A stretch of DNA of 64,000 nucleotides from Haliotispira sp965263485 (GTDB lineage: Bacteria; Spirochaetota; Spirochaetia; SP-2023): contig CBDHHO010000003.1 in NCBI GenBank assembly GCA_965263485.1, positions 1 to 64,000 of the forward strand, read 5' to 3'. Made by a program: the position numbers and the translations under genes. A model generated the notes under the pieces. It ran no database searches and had not been told where the DNA came from. It saw only the letters and a program-made list of their open reading frames with translations. Below are positions 52,101-60,835 of this stretch, one piece after another. Position 1 is the stretch's first letter. Each line of letters opens with the position of its first letter.

Positions 52101-52255
52101 AGGGAGCCTCCCGGGCGGGGAGGCATGCAAATATTTAGGGCGTCTCTAAAAAAGCGGCTGATGGGGGCCCTAATCGCTACTTTAAGCTAGGGAGATTGCA
52201 TAAAACAACCGCAATATAGATGACTCTGACTAAAAATGCAACATTAAGGCCTTTA

Positions 52256-52591
52256 GGGCACCTCTAAAAATGGTATCGCTTCGCAAGAATGGTACTGCGT
52301 TTTGATGCTCCCATGCGAGCTGGCGCAGCATGGGAGAACGGGGGAGGGCCGTGCGCAGCCATGCCCGACCTTCCGTTTCCGCGAGCTGGCGCAGCATGGG
52401 AGAACGGGGGAGGGCCGTGCGCAGCCATGCCCGACCTTCCGTTTCCGCGAGCTGGCGCAGCATGGGAGAACGGGGGAGGGCCGTGCGCAGCCAGGCCCGA
52501 CCTTCCGCACAGAGCCTGCCGCCTCTTCTTAGGAAGCTGTTTGTTTCAAAAGAGCGAGCAAGAGCGCAGAATGGAATTTTTAGAGGTTCCC
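52256..52591 (+). mobile_element. Expanded MITE with triplicated 66-bp module
   Basis: 336 bp from GGGCACCTCTAAAAAT to ATTTTTAGAGGTTCCC. The flanks TTTA and TTAT nearly but not exactly match. The interior carries three tandem 66-bp units. The right end touches the stop codon of the dihydroorotase gene. Confidence 0.75.
52315..52512 (+). repeat. 66-bp tandem repeat, three units
   Basis: Units start at 52315, 52381 and 52447, each beginning GCGAGCTGGCGCAGCATGGG and containing GGGAGGGCCGTGCGCAGCC; they are almost identical. Single or paired copies of the same module occur in the MITEs at 27312, 34695 and 60408. Confidence 0.9.
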
Positions 52592-53782
52592 TTATAGGAA
52601 ACCCTTGGCACTTACGGCCGGTTCCTTGGTCAGCAGCGGATACGGGTCGCTACCGGAGTAGAGCGGGCTCCCATCAGCTTCACTCAGGGCCGCAAAGTCC
52701 CGTGCGGAAAATGTGGGGGGCTCGGTAAAAAAATCAGACTCCGGCCATGGCAAGCCGTAAGTATATAAGGCTTTGCGGTAGCTCAAAGCGGCCAATCGCT
52801 CTCGGGACAAACCTGCTGCGCACAACTTGGTGTAGAGCAAATTTATACCACTGAGCCCCGGAATGCCGGAAGCAACCGCCTTCCCTTCCCGACCCAGTTT
52901 TTCCGGGAGTGCATGGGGCGCGTGATCGCTTTCGATCCAGTCGATTTGTCCCTCTAGCAGCAATTGCCACAGACCGGCCCGCCGCTGCTCATCGCGCAGC
53001 GGCGGATTGACTTTAAGCAGGTTGCCATTCACATTGTTCTGGCCTATCGCCCGGTTTCCCAGTTCGGCCTGGGTCTTCAGGCTCAGCAGGCAGTGGTGTG
53101 GGGTTACACCACAGCTGACCCGCCTGCCTGCCTGCCTAGCTTCTTGTATCAAGGCCACTCCTTCGGGTGTGGAAATATGGGCGATGTGCAGGTGGCCTTG
53201 AAAGCCCGTGAGCTTTGTCAAGGCCAACTGCTGCTCAATCGAGCGCCACTCGGCCTCAACCGGCCTCGCCTCACTGTGGCTCTCCGGGCGCATCGCATCA
53301 AAAAATCCGTTGTCGATCAGTTCCTCAGCCTCACAGTGTGCTACCAAAACGCCATCGTAGCCCTCTCCGACAATCGCGGCATAGACTTGGTGCTGAGCCG
53401 AAGCTTCGATAATTCCCATTTCACCGGTCGAATGCCCGGCATAGATCTTCAAACCGGCAATTTGAGGGAAAAACTCGCGATGCAGGCGCACGGCCTCACA
53501 GGCCTGCTGCGGCTGGCGCGAGAGCCCGATATGCATGGCATAATGAGGTGGCGCAGCAGATCCACCAGTTTCTCCGACTTCCCGGCACAGGGACTGTGCT
53601 GCTTGCGCTGCCAGTTCCAGCCGCTGTTCCACCGCCCGGCGCGAGGTGAGCGGTGGATTGGTATTGGGCATCTCAATCAATCCGGCGATACCCAACCGGG
53701 ACGCGAGCCCAAAAGCATGGGAAATGGTTTCTTTATAATCCTGGGACCAGTCGCGCAAATGCACGTGGGAATCGAGAATCAT
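52592..53782 (-). CDS. pyrC: Dihydroorotase
   Basis: 396 residues from ATG 53782, five bases after AGGAG (a GTG two codons earlier is less likely). Amidohydrolase marks: metal-binding DSHVHLRDW, the lysine carboxylated in this family in IAGLKIYAGHS, HCEAEEL, HLHIAHISTPEGV, and the late Asp in WIESDHAPHAL. The class I-like arrangement points to pyrimidine synthesis (carbamoyl aspartate to dihydroorotate); other cyclic amidohydrolases are possible but less likely. The stop codon abuts the MITE right end at 52591, so the tail AKGFL may not be original. The ribosome site overlaps a MITE-end-like sequence. Confidence 0.88.
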   Translation of the reverse strand: MILDSHVHLRDWSQDYKETISHAFGLASRLGIAGLIEMPNTNPPLTSRRAVEQRLELAAQAAQSLCREVGETGGSAAPPHYAMHIGLSRQPQQACEAVRLHREFFPQIAGLKIYAGHSTGEMGIIEASAQHQVYAAIVGEGYDGVLVAHCEAEELIDNGFFDAMRPESHSEARPVEAEWRSIEQQLALTKLTGFQGHLHIAHISTPEGVALIQEARQAGRRVSCGVTPHHCLLSLKTQAELGNRAIGQNNVNGNLLKVNPPLRDEQRRAGLWQLLLEGQIDWIESDHAPHALPEKLGREGKAVASGIPGLSGINLLYTKLCAAGLSRERLAALSYRKALYTYGLPWPESDFFTEPPTFSARDFAALSEADGSPLYSGSDPYPLLTKEPAVSAKGFL

Positions 53783-53868
53783 GGGCACTCCTAAAAGGGA
53801 ATTCAGAGATAAGGGTACCTCTAAAAATGGCTGTTGAAAAATGAGATTTTAGGGGACGCTCTAAAACA
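53783..53868 (+). repeat. Cluster of three MITE-end-like motifs
   Basis: GGGCACTCCTAAAAGG (53783), GGGTACCTCTAAAAAT (53813) and GGGGACGCTCTAAAAC (53852) lie in the same orientation within 86 bases between pyrC and the sbcC stop. Only the middle one is a perfect match. The last supplies the sbcC stop codon on the minus strand. They may be scars of successive insertions. Confidence 0.55.
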
Positions 53869-56800
53869 GCTCACCGGAATGCCCCGGACTGTTTGCCGGT
53901 GGCTGTTCCTGTGGTACTGCTTGCCGTGCGGTCACTGCTTTTTTCCTGCGGGGAAGGGCCCTCCCCTCGTTCCGACCCTGCTGGATTGTCCGTTTTTTCT
54001 GCTTGGATTTGCTTTCCGATTTGCTTTCCGATTTGCTTTCCGTCTGGGTCTCAATATTGTTCATCGGGCTCTGTTCTGAGAGCAAACCCACCCTCTGTAC
54101 CAGCTGCTCAAGTCCCTGACTGCGGATTTCGCTGCGCCCCTGTCCCAGACTTTCGAGTTGAATCTGGCAGATTATGCGCTCCTTCAGGGCCGGAACATGT
54201 GAAATCAGGCCGATCAGTTTGCCGTCGCTGTGCAGAGAGCCGAGCGCCTCTAGCGTGCTGTGCAGGGCCTCTTCATCGAGGGTACCAAAGCCTTCGTCCA
54301 GAAACAGCGACTGGATCGGGACTTCGTTGACCGAAATGCGCGCTAGGGCCAATGCCAATGCCAAGCTGACCAGGAACTTTTCTCCTCCCGAAAGGTTGCT
54401 GGACGGGCGTATACTTTGATCGGACTGCAGTAGTTGGCCAGGGGACTGTTCCAGCGCCCCCGCTTGGGCTGCCGGGGCTGTGGCCAGGCTCTGTGGCTGG
54501 TAAAGGTCAATGACAAAGAACTCCAACGGCGCATCGCTGCGGCTGTAGAGCAAGTAGCGCTCACTGATTTTTTCTAGATAGAGGTTGGCGTGGTAGAGCA
54601 GTTGCTCAAACGAGAGCTGCTGGGCAAACTTGCTGAACTTATCGCCATCGGCCGAGCCAATCAGTTCCCGGAGTTGCTGCCAGTGCTTGCTGCGCTGCGT
54701 CTGCTCGCGCAGCTGTGCTGTGCCCTGCTGCTGCTGCAATTGCAGCTCATCGTCGTCTTGCAGCTTCTGTTTTTGAGCGCCCAGGGCCTCGCGTGCCGCC
54801 GCTGCCGCCGTTTTGACCTGTTCCAAGGCTTCGCTCAGATACTCTTCCAGTCGCACCAGCTGTTCTCCAAGTTGTTCTCCGGGCGGGCCTTGCCCCCCGG
54901 TGAGCTGCTCTGACGCGTTCTGGGTGTCGGGCAGGCCGGCCGGGAAATCCGGAGAGTCCCGGAGCCGCCGGAGGGCAGCTTCGGAGCTGTGGTCAAACTG
55001 TTGTAAGGTTTGCTGCCATTGATTTTGGCGCCCCTGCTGCGCAGGGACTTCACTATCCTGAGCGTATCGGGCTGCCAGCGCGCCGGGCTCGGATGTCCGG
55101 AACTGCTTTTGCAGCTCCGGCAGCGTTTCCTCTAGCCGGGCGCTGTTTTCGAGCCAGAGGCTTTGCAGTCGGGCGCGGGCTTGCTCCCAGTCAGCGATCG
55201 CCTGTTCGCAGTCCGCCCGTGTTGCATCATCGAGTTCTGCTCCGAGGAAGTCCGCCTCATCGCGGAAGTCCGACTGCGCCAAGGCTTCCTGCCAGGCTTG
55301 CTGTGCCGCTGCCGCCTGTGCCATCGTCAGCTCCTCTTGCAGTCGTTTCAGCTCACGTTGTTGCAAGGTGAGCTGCTGCTCGCAGTGCCCCAATCGCTCC
55401 CGGCAATTTTGCCGGGTTTCGTCCGCAGCCAGGCAGCGGGCCTCGGCTTGAGCAAACAGTTCCTGTAATGAGAGCGAATGCCAGTCGGTGGGGGCTTGCT
55501 CGTCCTGAGTCCGGGCAGGAAAAGGTAGTTGTTCGAGTTGCCGGCGCAGTTGCTCTTTTGAGTCGTTCCATTCGCATTCGGTTTCCCGGATGAGTCGGGC
55601 GGTCTTGTCCCGTGCCGCCTCGGCGGCCCCGAGCTGCTGCTGCGCGGCTTTGCAGCGCTGCTGCACCAACGGCAGCTCGCCGAGCATCTGTTCCTGCTGC
55701 TGCCGGGCCACTTGCAGCTGCTGCAAGTGGCGCAGATAATCTTCCAGTAGTGCCTGCAAACTGCTTCGCTGCGGCTCATCGACAAAGAACAACAGCTCCT
55801 CGGCCTCTTCCATTGCTTTGCTTGCTGCTTGCACTGTGTCTGTTTTTTCTGTCGGCGAAGCGGAGGCTCGCAGGCAAAGTTGCAGCCCTAGCAATCGATC
55901 CTGCAACTTTGCCTGCGAGCTGCTCAGCGGCGGCAGCGCAGCTGCCAGGGCACCGGAGTGGTCCCATCGGGCCTTCCATCGCAGCCATTGGAAATAGGGC
56001 TCAAAGGCCCGATTGAAATCTTGGCGCAGGCGCTGCGCAAAATCTTGCAGCAGGCCCTTGCAGTGCGAGACTTCGGTGCGGGCCTGCTGCGAGCGCAGTT
56101 GACTCTGCTGCTGTTCGGCCTCCCACTTCGTCAGTTCATCGCGCAGTTCCTGTTGTTGTTGCTGCCAGTGCTCGCGAGCTTTCTGGTGGGCTTCCCAAGC
56201 CCGGTCTTCGGCGCAGCGAAGGGCTCTCAGTTCCGCCCTTCGCGTCTCCAGCTCGCGGCGCAGGGCCGAGTCCGCTTGTTCAGAGCTGCTTAGCTCGACA
56301 TCCGGCATGTGGGACGGCGGATCTGTTTCTTGCGCAGCGCGGGTTTGCAGTTCGCGACACAGCAGGGGAAGCAGGCCCTCCGGAGCCTTGGCCAGTATTT
56401 GGTCCAGCAATCCGGCCTGTTCTGCCATCTCACTGCTCAGGTGCCTGGCTTCCGCCTCGTGTTTGCGTTGGTTCTGCTTGCTGTTTTCGATCTGCAAGCG
56501 CAGTTTTGTGGCCTCTTCTTGGTCGCCGCGCACCGCATTTTGCAGTTCTTGCAGCTCCTGTTGCTGTTGCTCTAGGGCGGACTGCATCGCCAAAGGGTCC
56601 CGGGGTGCCGAAGGGGCCTCATCGAGACTGTGTTCGCGGGAGCCGCACAGCGGGCAAGGGCTGCCTTCATCCAGTTTTTCCCGCTCCTGTACCAGCAGCA
56701 GCAACAGCTGATAGTGTTCCAGCTCTGTCTGCAGAGTCTGGCAATAGCGTTCCTGCTGCTTGAGCCTGTTCTGCTGTTTTGCCAGGTCGGTCTCGACCCG

Positions 56801-58606
56801 GGCCAGCTGCTTCTGTTGCTGCTCCAGTTCGGCCCGCTGCCGGGCGGCTTGCCGGACGGCCTGCTCACCTTTGGAGCGTTCCATCAAGTAACGCTCCAAA
56901 GGCGAGAGCAAGAGACTGAGGCAGTTTGTGGCCTGCTGCAAAGCCGCATCGCGTTGTTCTGCCTGCAAAGCCACAGGGCCCAGCACCTGTGAGAGGCTTT
57001 CTGGTAAGGGTGGGAGTTCCCATTCCGGAGCGTAGGGAAAAGCCCGTTGTCGCTCTTGCAGCTCTGCGATTTCTCTTTGGTAGTCGCGCTGCTGCTCACG
57101 CTGCCAGAGCTCCTGCTTTTTCTGCCATTGTCGGCACAGTTGCTGGTATTGAGCCTGCCAGTTCTGCCACTCTGGCGGATCCTGCTGCTGTGCCTCCAAC
57201 CAATCCCTCAGCTGTGCCAGTTGGTGCTGTTGTTGCCGCAGTTCGTCCCAGATCCGGGCATTCTGCTCTTCTGCCTCTTCGCCTGCGCTCTGCCCGGCTC
57301 CGAGCGGGGAGAGAGAGGCCAGGGGACCGCTTTGCAGTTCGGCGATGCGCCGCTGCAAAGCCTCGGTCTCTTGCTGCTGCTCGGTCAGCTCTGTGCCGGC
57401 CTCACGCAGTTGTTGCTCGCAGTTTTGCAGCTCACAGCGCAGCTCTGCTGATCGCTCTTTGCAGCTGTTGTTGCGCCATTCCAGCTGCTCCAGCTCGCTG
57501 CGTTGCTGTCGGAGCCGATCGCGAAGCTGCTGCTGCTCGTCCCATTGCCTTTCGGCTTCAGAGAGCTCCTTGCGGGCCACTTGGCGGCTTTGCTCCAGCT
57601 CAGGCAGTTGTCTACGGCTCTGGGCCTCCTGCTCTGTTTTTTGTCGGCGAGTCAGCTCTGCCTGTGCTGCTCCCTGATACAGAGGGTGCAGTTCGCGCCC
57701 GGCGCGATCCCGCTGTAAGCGAAACTGGTGCTGCTGATGGAGCTGCTGCTGCTCCGGGCCAAACTGTTGCCAACCTTGCTGCCACAGTTCGGTGCTGCGC
57801 TTCCAAAGCTGAGCCGCAGTCCGGCACGAATCGGCGGCGGCCCGCAGCTGTTCCTGCTCCGCCTCGCGCCGTGCCAGCTGCGCCTCCGCTTCTTGAAGCA
57901 ACTGCTCTAAGGTTCTGCGCTCTTCGAGGCTCAGGGGCTGGAGCAGTTCCTGTTCTTTCTGCAGCAGTGCCAAGGCATTCTGTTCTTCCTTGCTGCGCTG
58001 AAAGCACAAGCGCGAGAGCCGGCGGTAGATACCCGTGCCGGTGAGCTTTTCCAAAATATAAACCCGGTCGCCGGCCTTGGCCTCCAGAAAAGCCGAAAAG
58101 TCGCCCTGAGCCAGCAGGATGGAACGGGTAAACTGCTCATATTGCAGGCCGGTGTGGGCCACAACTGCGGCATCCACCTCGCGGACTTTGGAGGCCAGAA
58201 TCCTGCCGCTGTCTGCCAGACCGAAACTTCGCTCGGGCTTCTGGAGCCTGCCGCCCGTCTTGCCGTGCGCCCGGCGCTGATACCAGCGCGCCAGATAAAC
58301 AGGCGGCTCCTGCTCTCTTCCGGGGCTCCCGGCAGCGGGCGGGCCGCAGGAGAAACTCAATTCAGCGCTGCACTCGGCGGCCCCGCGCGACATGATCTCG
58401 TTCGAGCTCTGGCTGACGCTTTCCTGGCGCGGTGTTCGACCATAGAGTGCCAGGCAGATCGCGTCCAGAATCGTGGTCTTGCCCGAGCCGGTCGGCCCGG
58501 AGATCAGGAATAAGCCCTCGTTGAGCAGCGCGGGCGAGGCAAAGTTAATTTCCCAGCTGCCGTATAGCGAATTGAGGTTGCACAGGCGCAGTTTGTGCAG
58601 TTTCAC
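53861..58606 (-). CDS. sbcC: SbcC, exonuclease subunit / SMC-like ATPase
   Basis: 1581 residues, much longer than E. coli SbcC (about 1050), mainly by Gln/Glu/Leu-rich coiled coil. N-terminal Walker A ISGPTGSGKTTILDAICLALYG; zinc hook CPLCGSREHS near residue 652; second CxxC-free coil; C-terminal signature NLSGGEKFLVSLALALALARIS and Walker B QSLFLDEGFGTLDEEAL. With SbcD (Mre11 homologue) it opens hairpins and processes double-strand ends, relevant in a genome full of palindromic MITEs. A 12-base tandem near 54009-54047 encodes SKSE repeats in a basic tail. The final GELF and stop come from a MITE-end-like motif. Its start overlaps the sbcD stop by 4 bases. Confidence 0.93.
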   Translation of the reverse strand: MKLHKLRLCNLNSLYGSWEINFASPALLNEGLFLISGPTGSGKTTILDAICLALYGRTPRQESVSQSSNEIMSRGAAECSAELSFSCGPPAAGSPGREQEPPVYLARWYQRRAHGKTGGRLQKPERSFGLADSGRILASKVREVDAAVVAHTGLQYEQFTRSILLAQGDFSAFLEAKAGDRVYILEKLTGTGIYRRLSRLCFQRSKEEQNALALLQKEQELLQPLSLEERRTLEQLLQEAEAQLARREAEQEQLRAAADSCRTAAQLWKRSTELWQQGWQQFGPEQQQLHQQHQFRLQRDRAGRELHPLYQGAAQAELTRRQKTEQEAQSRRQLPELEQSRQVARKELSEAERQWDEQQQLRDRLRQQRSELEQLEWRNNSCKERSAELRCELQNCEQQLREAGTELTEQQQETEALQRRIAELQSGPLASLSPLGAGQSAGEEAEEQNARIWDELRQQQHQLAQLRDWLEAQQQDPPEWQNWQAQYQQLCRQWQKKQELWQREQQRDYQREIAELQERQRAFPYAPEWELPPLPESLSQVLGPVALQAEQRDAALQQATNCLSLLLSPLERYLMERSKGEQAVRQAARQRAELEQQQKQLARVETDLAKQQNRLKQQERYCQTLQTELEHYQLLLLLVQEREKLDEGSPCPLCGSREHSLDEAPSAPRDPLAMQSALEQQQQELQELQNAVRGDQEEATKLRLQIENSKQNQRKHEAEARHLSSEMAEQAGLLDQILAKAPEGLLPLLCRELQTRAAQETDPPSHMPDVELSSSEQADSALRRELETRRAELRALRCAEDRAWEAHQKAREHWQQQQQELRDELTKWEAEQQQSQLRSQQARTEVSHCKGLLQDFAQRLRQDFNRAFEPYFQWLRWKARWDHSGALAAALPPLSSSQAKLQDRLLGLQLCLRASASPTEKTDTVQAASKAMEEAEELLFFVDEPQRSSLQALLEDYLRHLQQLQVARQQQEQMLGELPLVQQRCKAAQQQLGAAEAARDKTARLIRETECEWNDSKEQLRRQLEQLPFPARTQDEQAPTDWHSLSLQELFAQAEARCLAADETRQNCRERLGHCEQQLTLQQRELKRLQEELTMAQAAAAQQAWQEALAQSDFRDEADFLGAELDDATRADCEQAIADWEQARARLQSLWLENSARLEETLPELQKQFRTSEPGALAARYAQDSEVPAQQGRQNQWQQTLQQFDHSSEAALRRLRDSPDFPAGLPDTQNASEQLTGGQGPPGEQLGEQLVRLEEYLSEALEQVKTAAAAAREALGAQKQKLQDDDELQLQQQQGTAQLREQTQRSKHWQQLRELIGSADGDKFSKFAQQLSFEQLLYHANLYLEKISERYLLYSRSDAPLEFFVIDLYQPQSLATAPAAQAGALEQSPGQLLQSDQSIRPSSNLSGGEKFLVSLALALALARISVNEVPIQSLFLDEGFGTLDEEALHSTLEALGSLHSDGKLIGLISHVPALKERIICQIQLESLGQGRSEIRSQGLEQLVQRVGLLSEQSPMNNIETQTESKSESKSESKSKQKKRTIQQGRNEGRALPRRKKAVTARQAVPQEQPPANSPGHSGELF

Positions 58607-60255
58607 TGGGTTTCCGGCTTCCTTGAAGGTGCTACATCGTGCGTTTCGTCAGTCTCCATATGATTTTTGGTGTGGGCTGCATCGCTCACTTCCGCTGCTT
58701 CTCGCTCCAAGGCGATGTCTTCGAGCAGGCTGTGATAGAGCTGCCATAGTACTTCAGAGCCCTGTTCTGCATTCGTTGTTTCGGTGAGCTCACCGGATGC
58801 CTGCTCTGTGCTACTCGTTTGCAGCAACAGTTGGCGGAACACCTCGGTCGGGCTCAATTCGCGGAGCATCTGAGCGGGAATTCCGCGGTGGTTCTCTCCG
58901 GCATCGTTTGACCGGCCCTGGGCCAGGCGGGCGCACAGCGCTCCCAGACCGCCCGCTTGGCGCAGGGCCAGCAGGTTCAGGCTGCGGTAGTGCAGAATCT
59001 CCATATTGTGCTGCCGGGCCAGTTTGACCAGTTCTTCACGCAGATAGGTGTTTTCGGACAGCTCGCCGCTGTGTTCCAACTCCAGCCATACGCCGGGCTT
59101 TACTGCATCATCGTTCGGGTCTCCGTTGTCCCGGGTCTCTTGGTCCCCTTGGATTTTCCGGTCTCCTTGGGTCTCCCCACTGTCTTGGGTGCGGGAAGGC
59201 TCCGCCAGCTCCCGGAGGCCTTGTTCCAGCTCGGTGGCGTTGCCGCGCAGCCGCACCAGAGGCTGCCACTGGGGTACGGTAATGGGAGAGCATTCACATT
59301 CTTTGCCCGTAAAGGTCAGCTTGAGTACCACTTTCTCGCCGGACAATTCGCTGAAGCTGAAGGGCAGGGGAGAACCGCAGTAGCGCAGCTGCCCTTCTCC
59401 GGGGGCCCGGAGCTGCTGGAGCTGGTGAATATGACCCAGGGCCACATAATCCAGCTCGGCTGGAAACAGCGATGCTGGAAAGTGTCCCAGCGAACCGATG
59501 TACAGTTCGCGCACTCCATCGTCTTCTTTGGTACTGGCACCGCTGGCAAAGAGGTGCCCCATGCCAATCAATGGCACCGTACTGCTCAGATTGGCAGACG
59601 GGCCGGGAGGCGGGCTGAAGGACGGGTCGGCAGACGAAAGAGTGCCCTGTTCGCACTGCCTCAGATAGCGTTGCGCTTCATCGGTGAGTACCCGGTAGTA
59701 GGCTGCAATTCCCTGGCGCAGCTTTTGTTCTCTGTCCTGCTCGCCCCAGGTACTGCTGCGCAGGTAGCTGTCCTTCAAATAAGGCAGGGCACAGACCAGG
59801 GCCTGCAAGCGGCCCTCGGCAGAGCGGATGGGCAGCAGTTCGGGGGGATAGATGTCTGTTTCGGCATCGGAGGCTGCTTCCTGCTGCTCTTCTGTTTGCA
59901 GATACTGCTGCACCTTGTGCTGCAAGAGGGCACTGGGGTTGCCGACCACATGGATGCACATGCTTTTGAGCAGGGTGCGAGGGGCCTCCAAAAACAGGGC
60001 CGAGTCGTGGTTGCCGGCACAGACTACGATTTCGCAGTGCTGTGATGCCCGGTGCAGAAACCGGTAGTACAGTTCCTGGGCCCAGACTGGAGGAGCATTT
60101 GTGTCAAAAATATCTCCGGCAATCAGCAGCAAGTCGACATCTGTCAGCTGATCCAATAGCCAGTCGAGGAACAGGCGAAATTCTCGCTCGCGGCCTTTGT
60201 GGTAGAGTCGCTTGCCCAAGTGCCAGTCCGAACTGTGGAGTACTTGAAAAGGCAT
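58603..60255 (-). CDS. sbcD: SbcD, exonuclease subunit (Mre11-like nuclease)
   Basis: 550 residues from ATG 60255, longer than usual (about 400). Metallophosphoesterase motifs: LHSSDWHLGKRLYHKGR, LLLIAGDIFDTNAPP, VVCAGNHDSALFLEAPR and later YVALGHIHQLQQL. Extra low-complexity stretches (EEQQEAASDAETD; GDRKIQGDQETRDNGD near residue 370) account for the length. It is the nuclease of the SbcCD complex and is translationally coupled to sbcC (4-base overlap). Confidence 0.92.
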   Translation of the reverse strand: MPFQVLHSSDWHLGKRLYHKGREREFRLFLDWLLDQLTDVDLLLIAGDIFDTNAPPVWAQELYYRFLHRASQHCEIVVCAGNHDSALFLEAPRTLLKSMCIHVVGNPSALLQHKVQQYLQTEEQQEAASDAETDIYPPELLPIRSAEGRLQALVCALPYLKDSYLRSSTWGEQDREQKLRQGIAAYYRVLTDEAQRYLRQCEQGTLSSADPSFSPPPGPSANLSSTVPLIGMGHLFASGASTKEDDGVRELYIGSLGHFPASLFPAELDYVALGHIHQLQQLRAPGEGQLRYCGSPLPFSFSELSGEKVVLKLTFTGKECECSPITVPQWQPLVRLRGNATELEQGLRELAEPSRTQDSGETQGDRKIQGDQETRDNGDPNDDAVKPGVWLELEHSGELSENTYLREELVKLARQHNMEILHYRSLNLLALRQAGGLGALCARLAQGRSNDAGENHRGIPAQMLRELSPTEVFRQLLLQTSSTEQASGELTETTNAEQGSEVLWQLYHSLLEDIALEREAAEVSDAAHTKNHMETDETHDVAPSRKPETQ

Positions 60256-60407
60256 CTCTGGCCCCCCCTGCACTTGCTGATTGAGCTTCGCTTTATCTCA
60301 TATCGGGGGCATTCTAGCCATATTGCAGATGGAGGGGAAGTTCAGAGCTGTCCTGGGTGATGGAGAGAGCTTTTGGGGTATGGACACTTAGCATGCATTG
60401 GAGAAAA

Positions 60408-60562
60408 GCTCTAAAAATTCCCCACCACAGAAGGATGCTGCGCCAGCTCGCAAAGAGGAAGGTCGGGCCTGGCTGCGCACGGCCCTCCCCTGTTTCTCCC
60501 ATACTGCGCCAGCTCGCATGGGAGTCTTCGTCTCCATAACAAGCCAATTTCTAGAGGTGCCC
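60408..60562 (-). mobile_element. Degenerate MITE with reversed 66-bp module
   Basis: About 155 bp. The left end is reduced to GCTCTAAAAATTCC, the right end is AATTTCTAGAGGTGCCC. The centre contains the module in reverse (GCTGCGCCAGCTCGCAAAGAGGAAGG and GCGCACGGCCCTCCCC). No matching target duplication. Confidence 0.65.
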
Positions 60563-60602
60563 TTAAGCAGAACAGTTCAAACTGGTTGTTTTGAGCGATA
60601 AA

Positions 60603-60662
60603 AGGAAAGCTTCAAAAATTCTCCATAATTTCATCGGATTTCGATATATTTAGTGGTACCCT
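60603..60662 (+). repeat. Short degenerate MITE relic
   Basis: 60 bp from GGAAAGCTTCAAAAATTC to TATTTAGTGGTACCC, with both ends recognisable only by similarity to the family ends. It may be an old version of the minimal element seen at 21870. Confidence 0.4.
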
Positions 60663-60835
60663 TTGGCGCATTGAGTAGTAATCTTGCCGAGAAATAGTAG
60701 TTTCGAATGCGGTGAGAATGGCAGTAAAGCTCTTGTTGTGCACAGCCTTACTGCCTTCGGCGAAAAAAAAGCATGCTCTGGCAACAAAATCCCGGACGGT
60801 TTTTTTACCAGCTTTCCTTGGCCTGTGAGGATTCC

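Larger units (their letters stand above)
52101..52591. other. Repeat-rich intergenic region
   Basis: 491 bases without a gene. It holds a lone family end GGGCGTCTCTAAAAAA at 52138-52153 (left flank TTTA), about 100 bases of A/T-rich DNA, and then the large MITE at 52256-52591. Frames that read through it on both strands are products of the 66-bp tandem repeat. Confidence 0.6.
60256..60835. other. Intergenic region between sbcD and secA with two degenerate MITEs
   Basis: 580 bases between divergent sbcD and secA. It holds the MITE-like elements 60408-60562 and 60603-60662. The remainder is plain sequence in which I see no gene. Promoters for both genes must lie here. The secA ribosome site TGAGGAT is at 60826-60832. 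Confidence 0.6.

Noticed and set aside
52315..52512. Tandem units resembling a CRISPR array
   Set aside because: The 66-bp units are contiguous and nearly identical with no unique spacers, they lie inside a MITE, and no cas genes are nearby.
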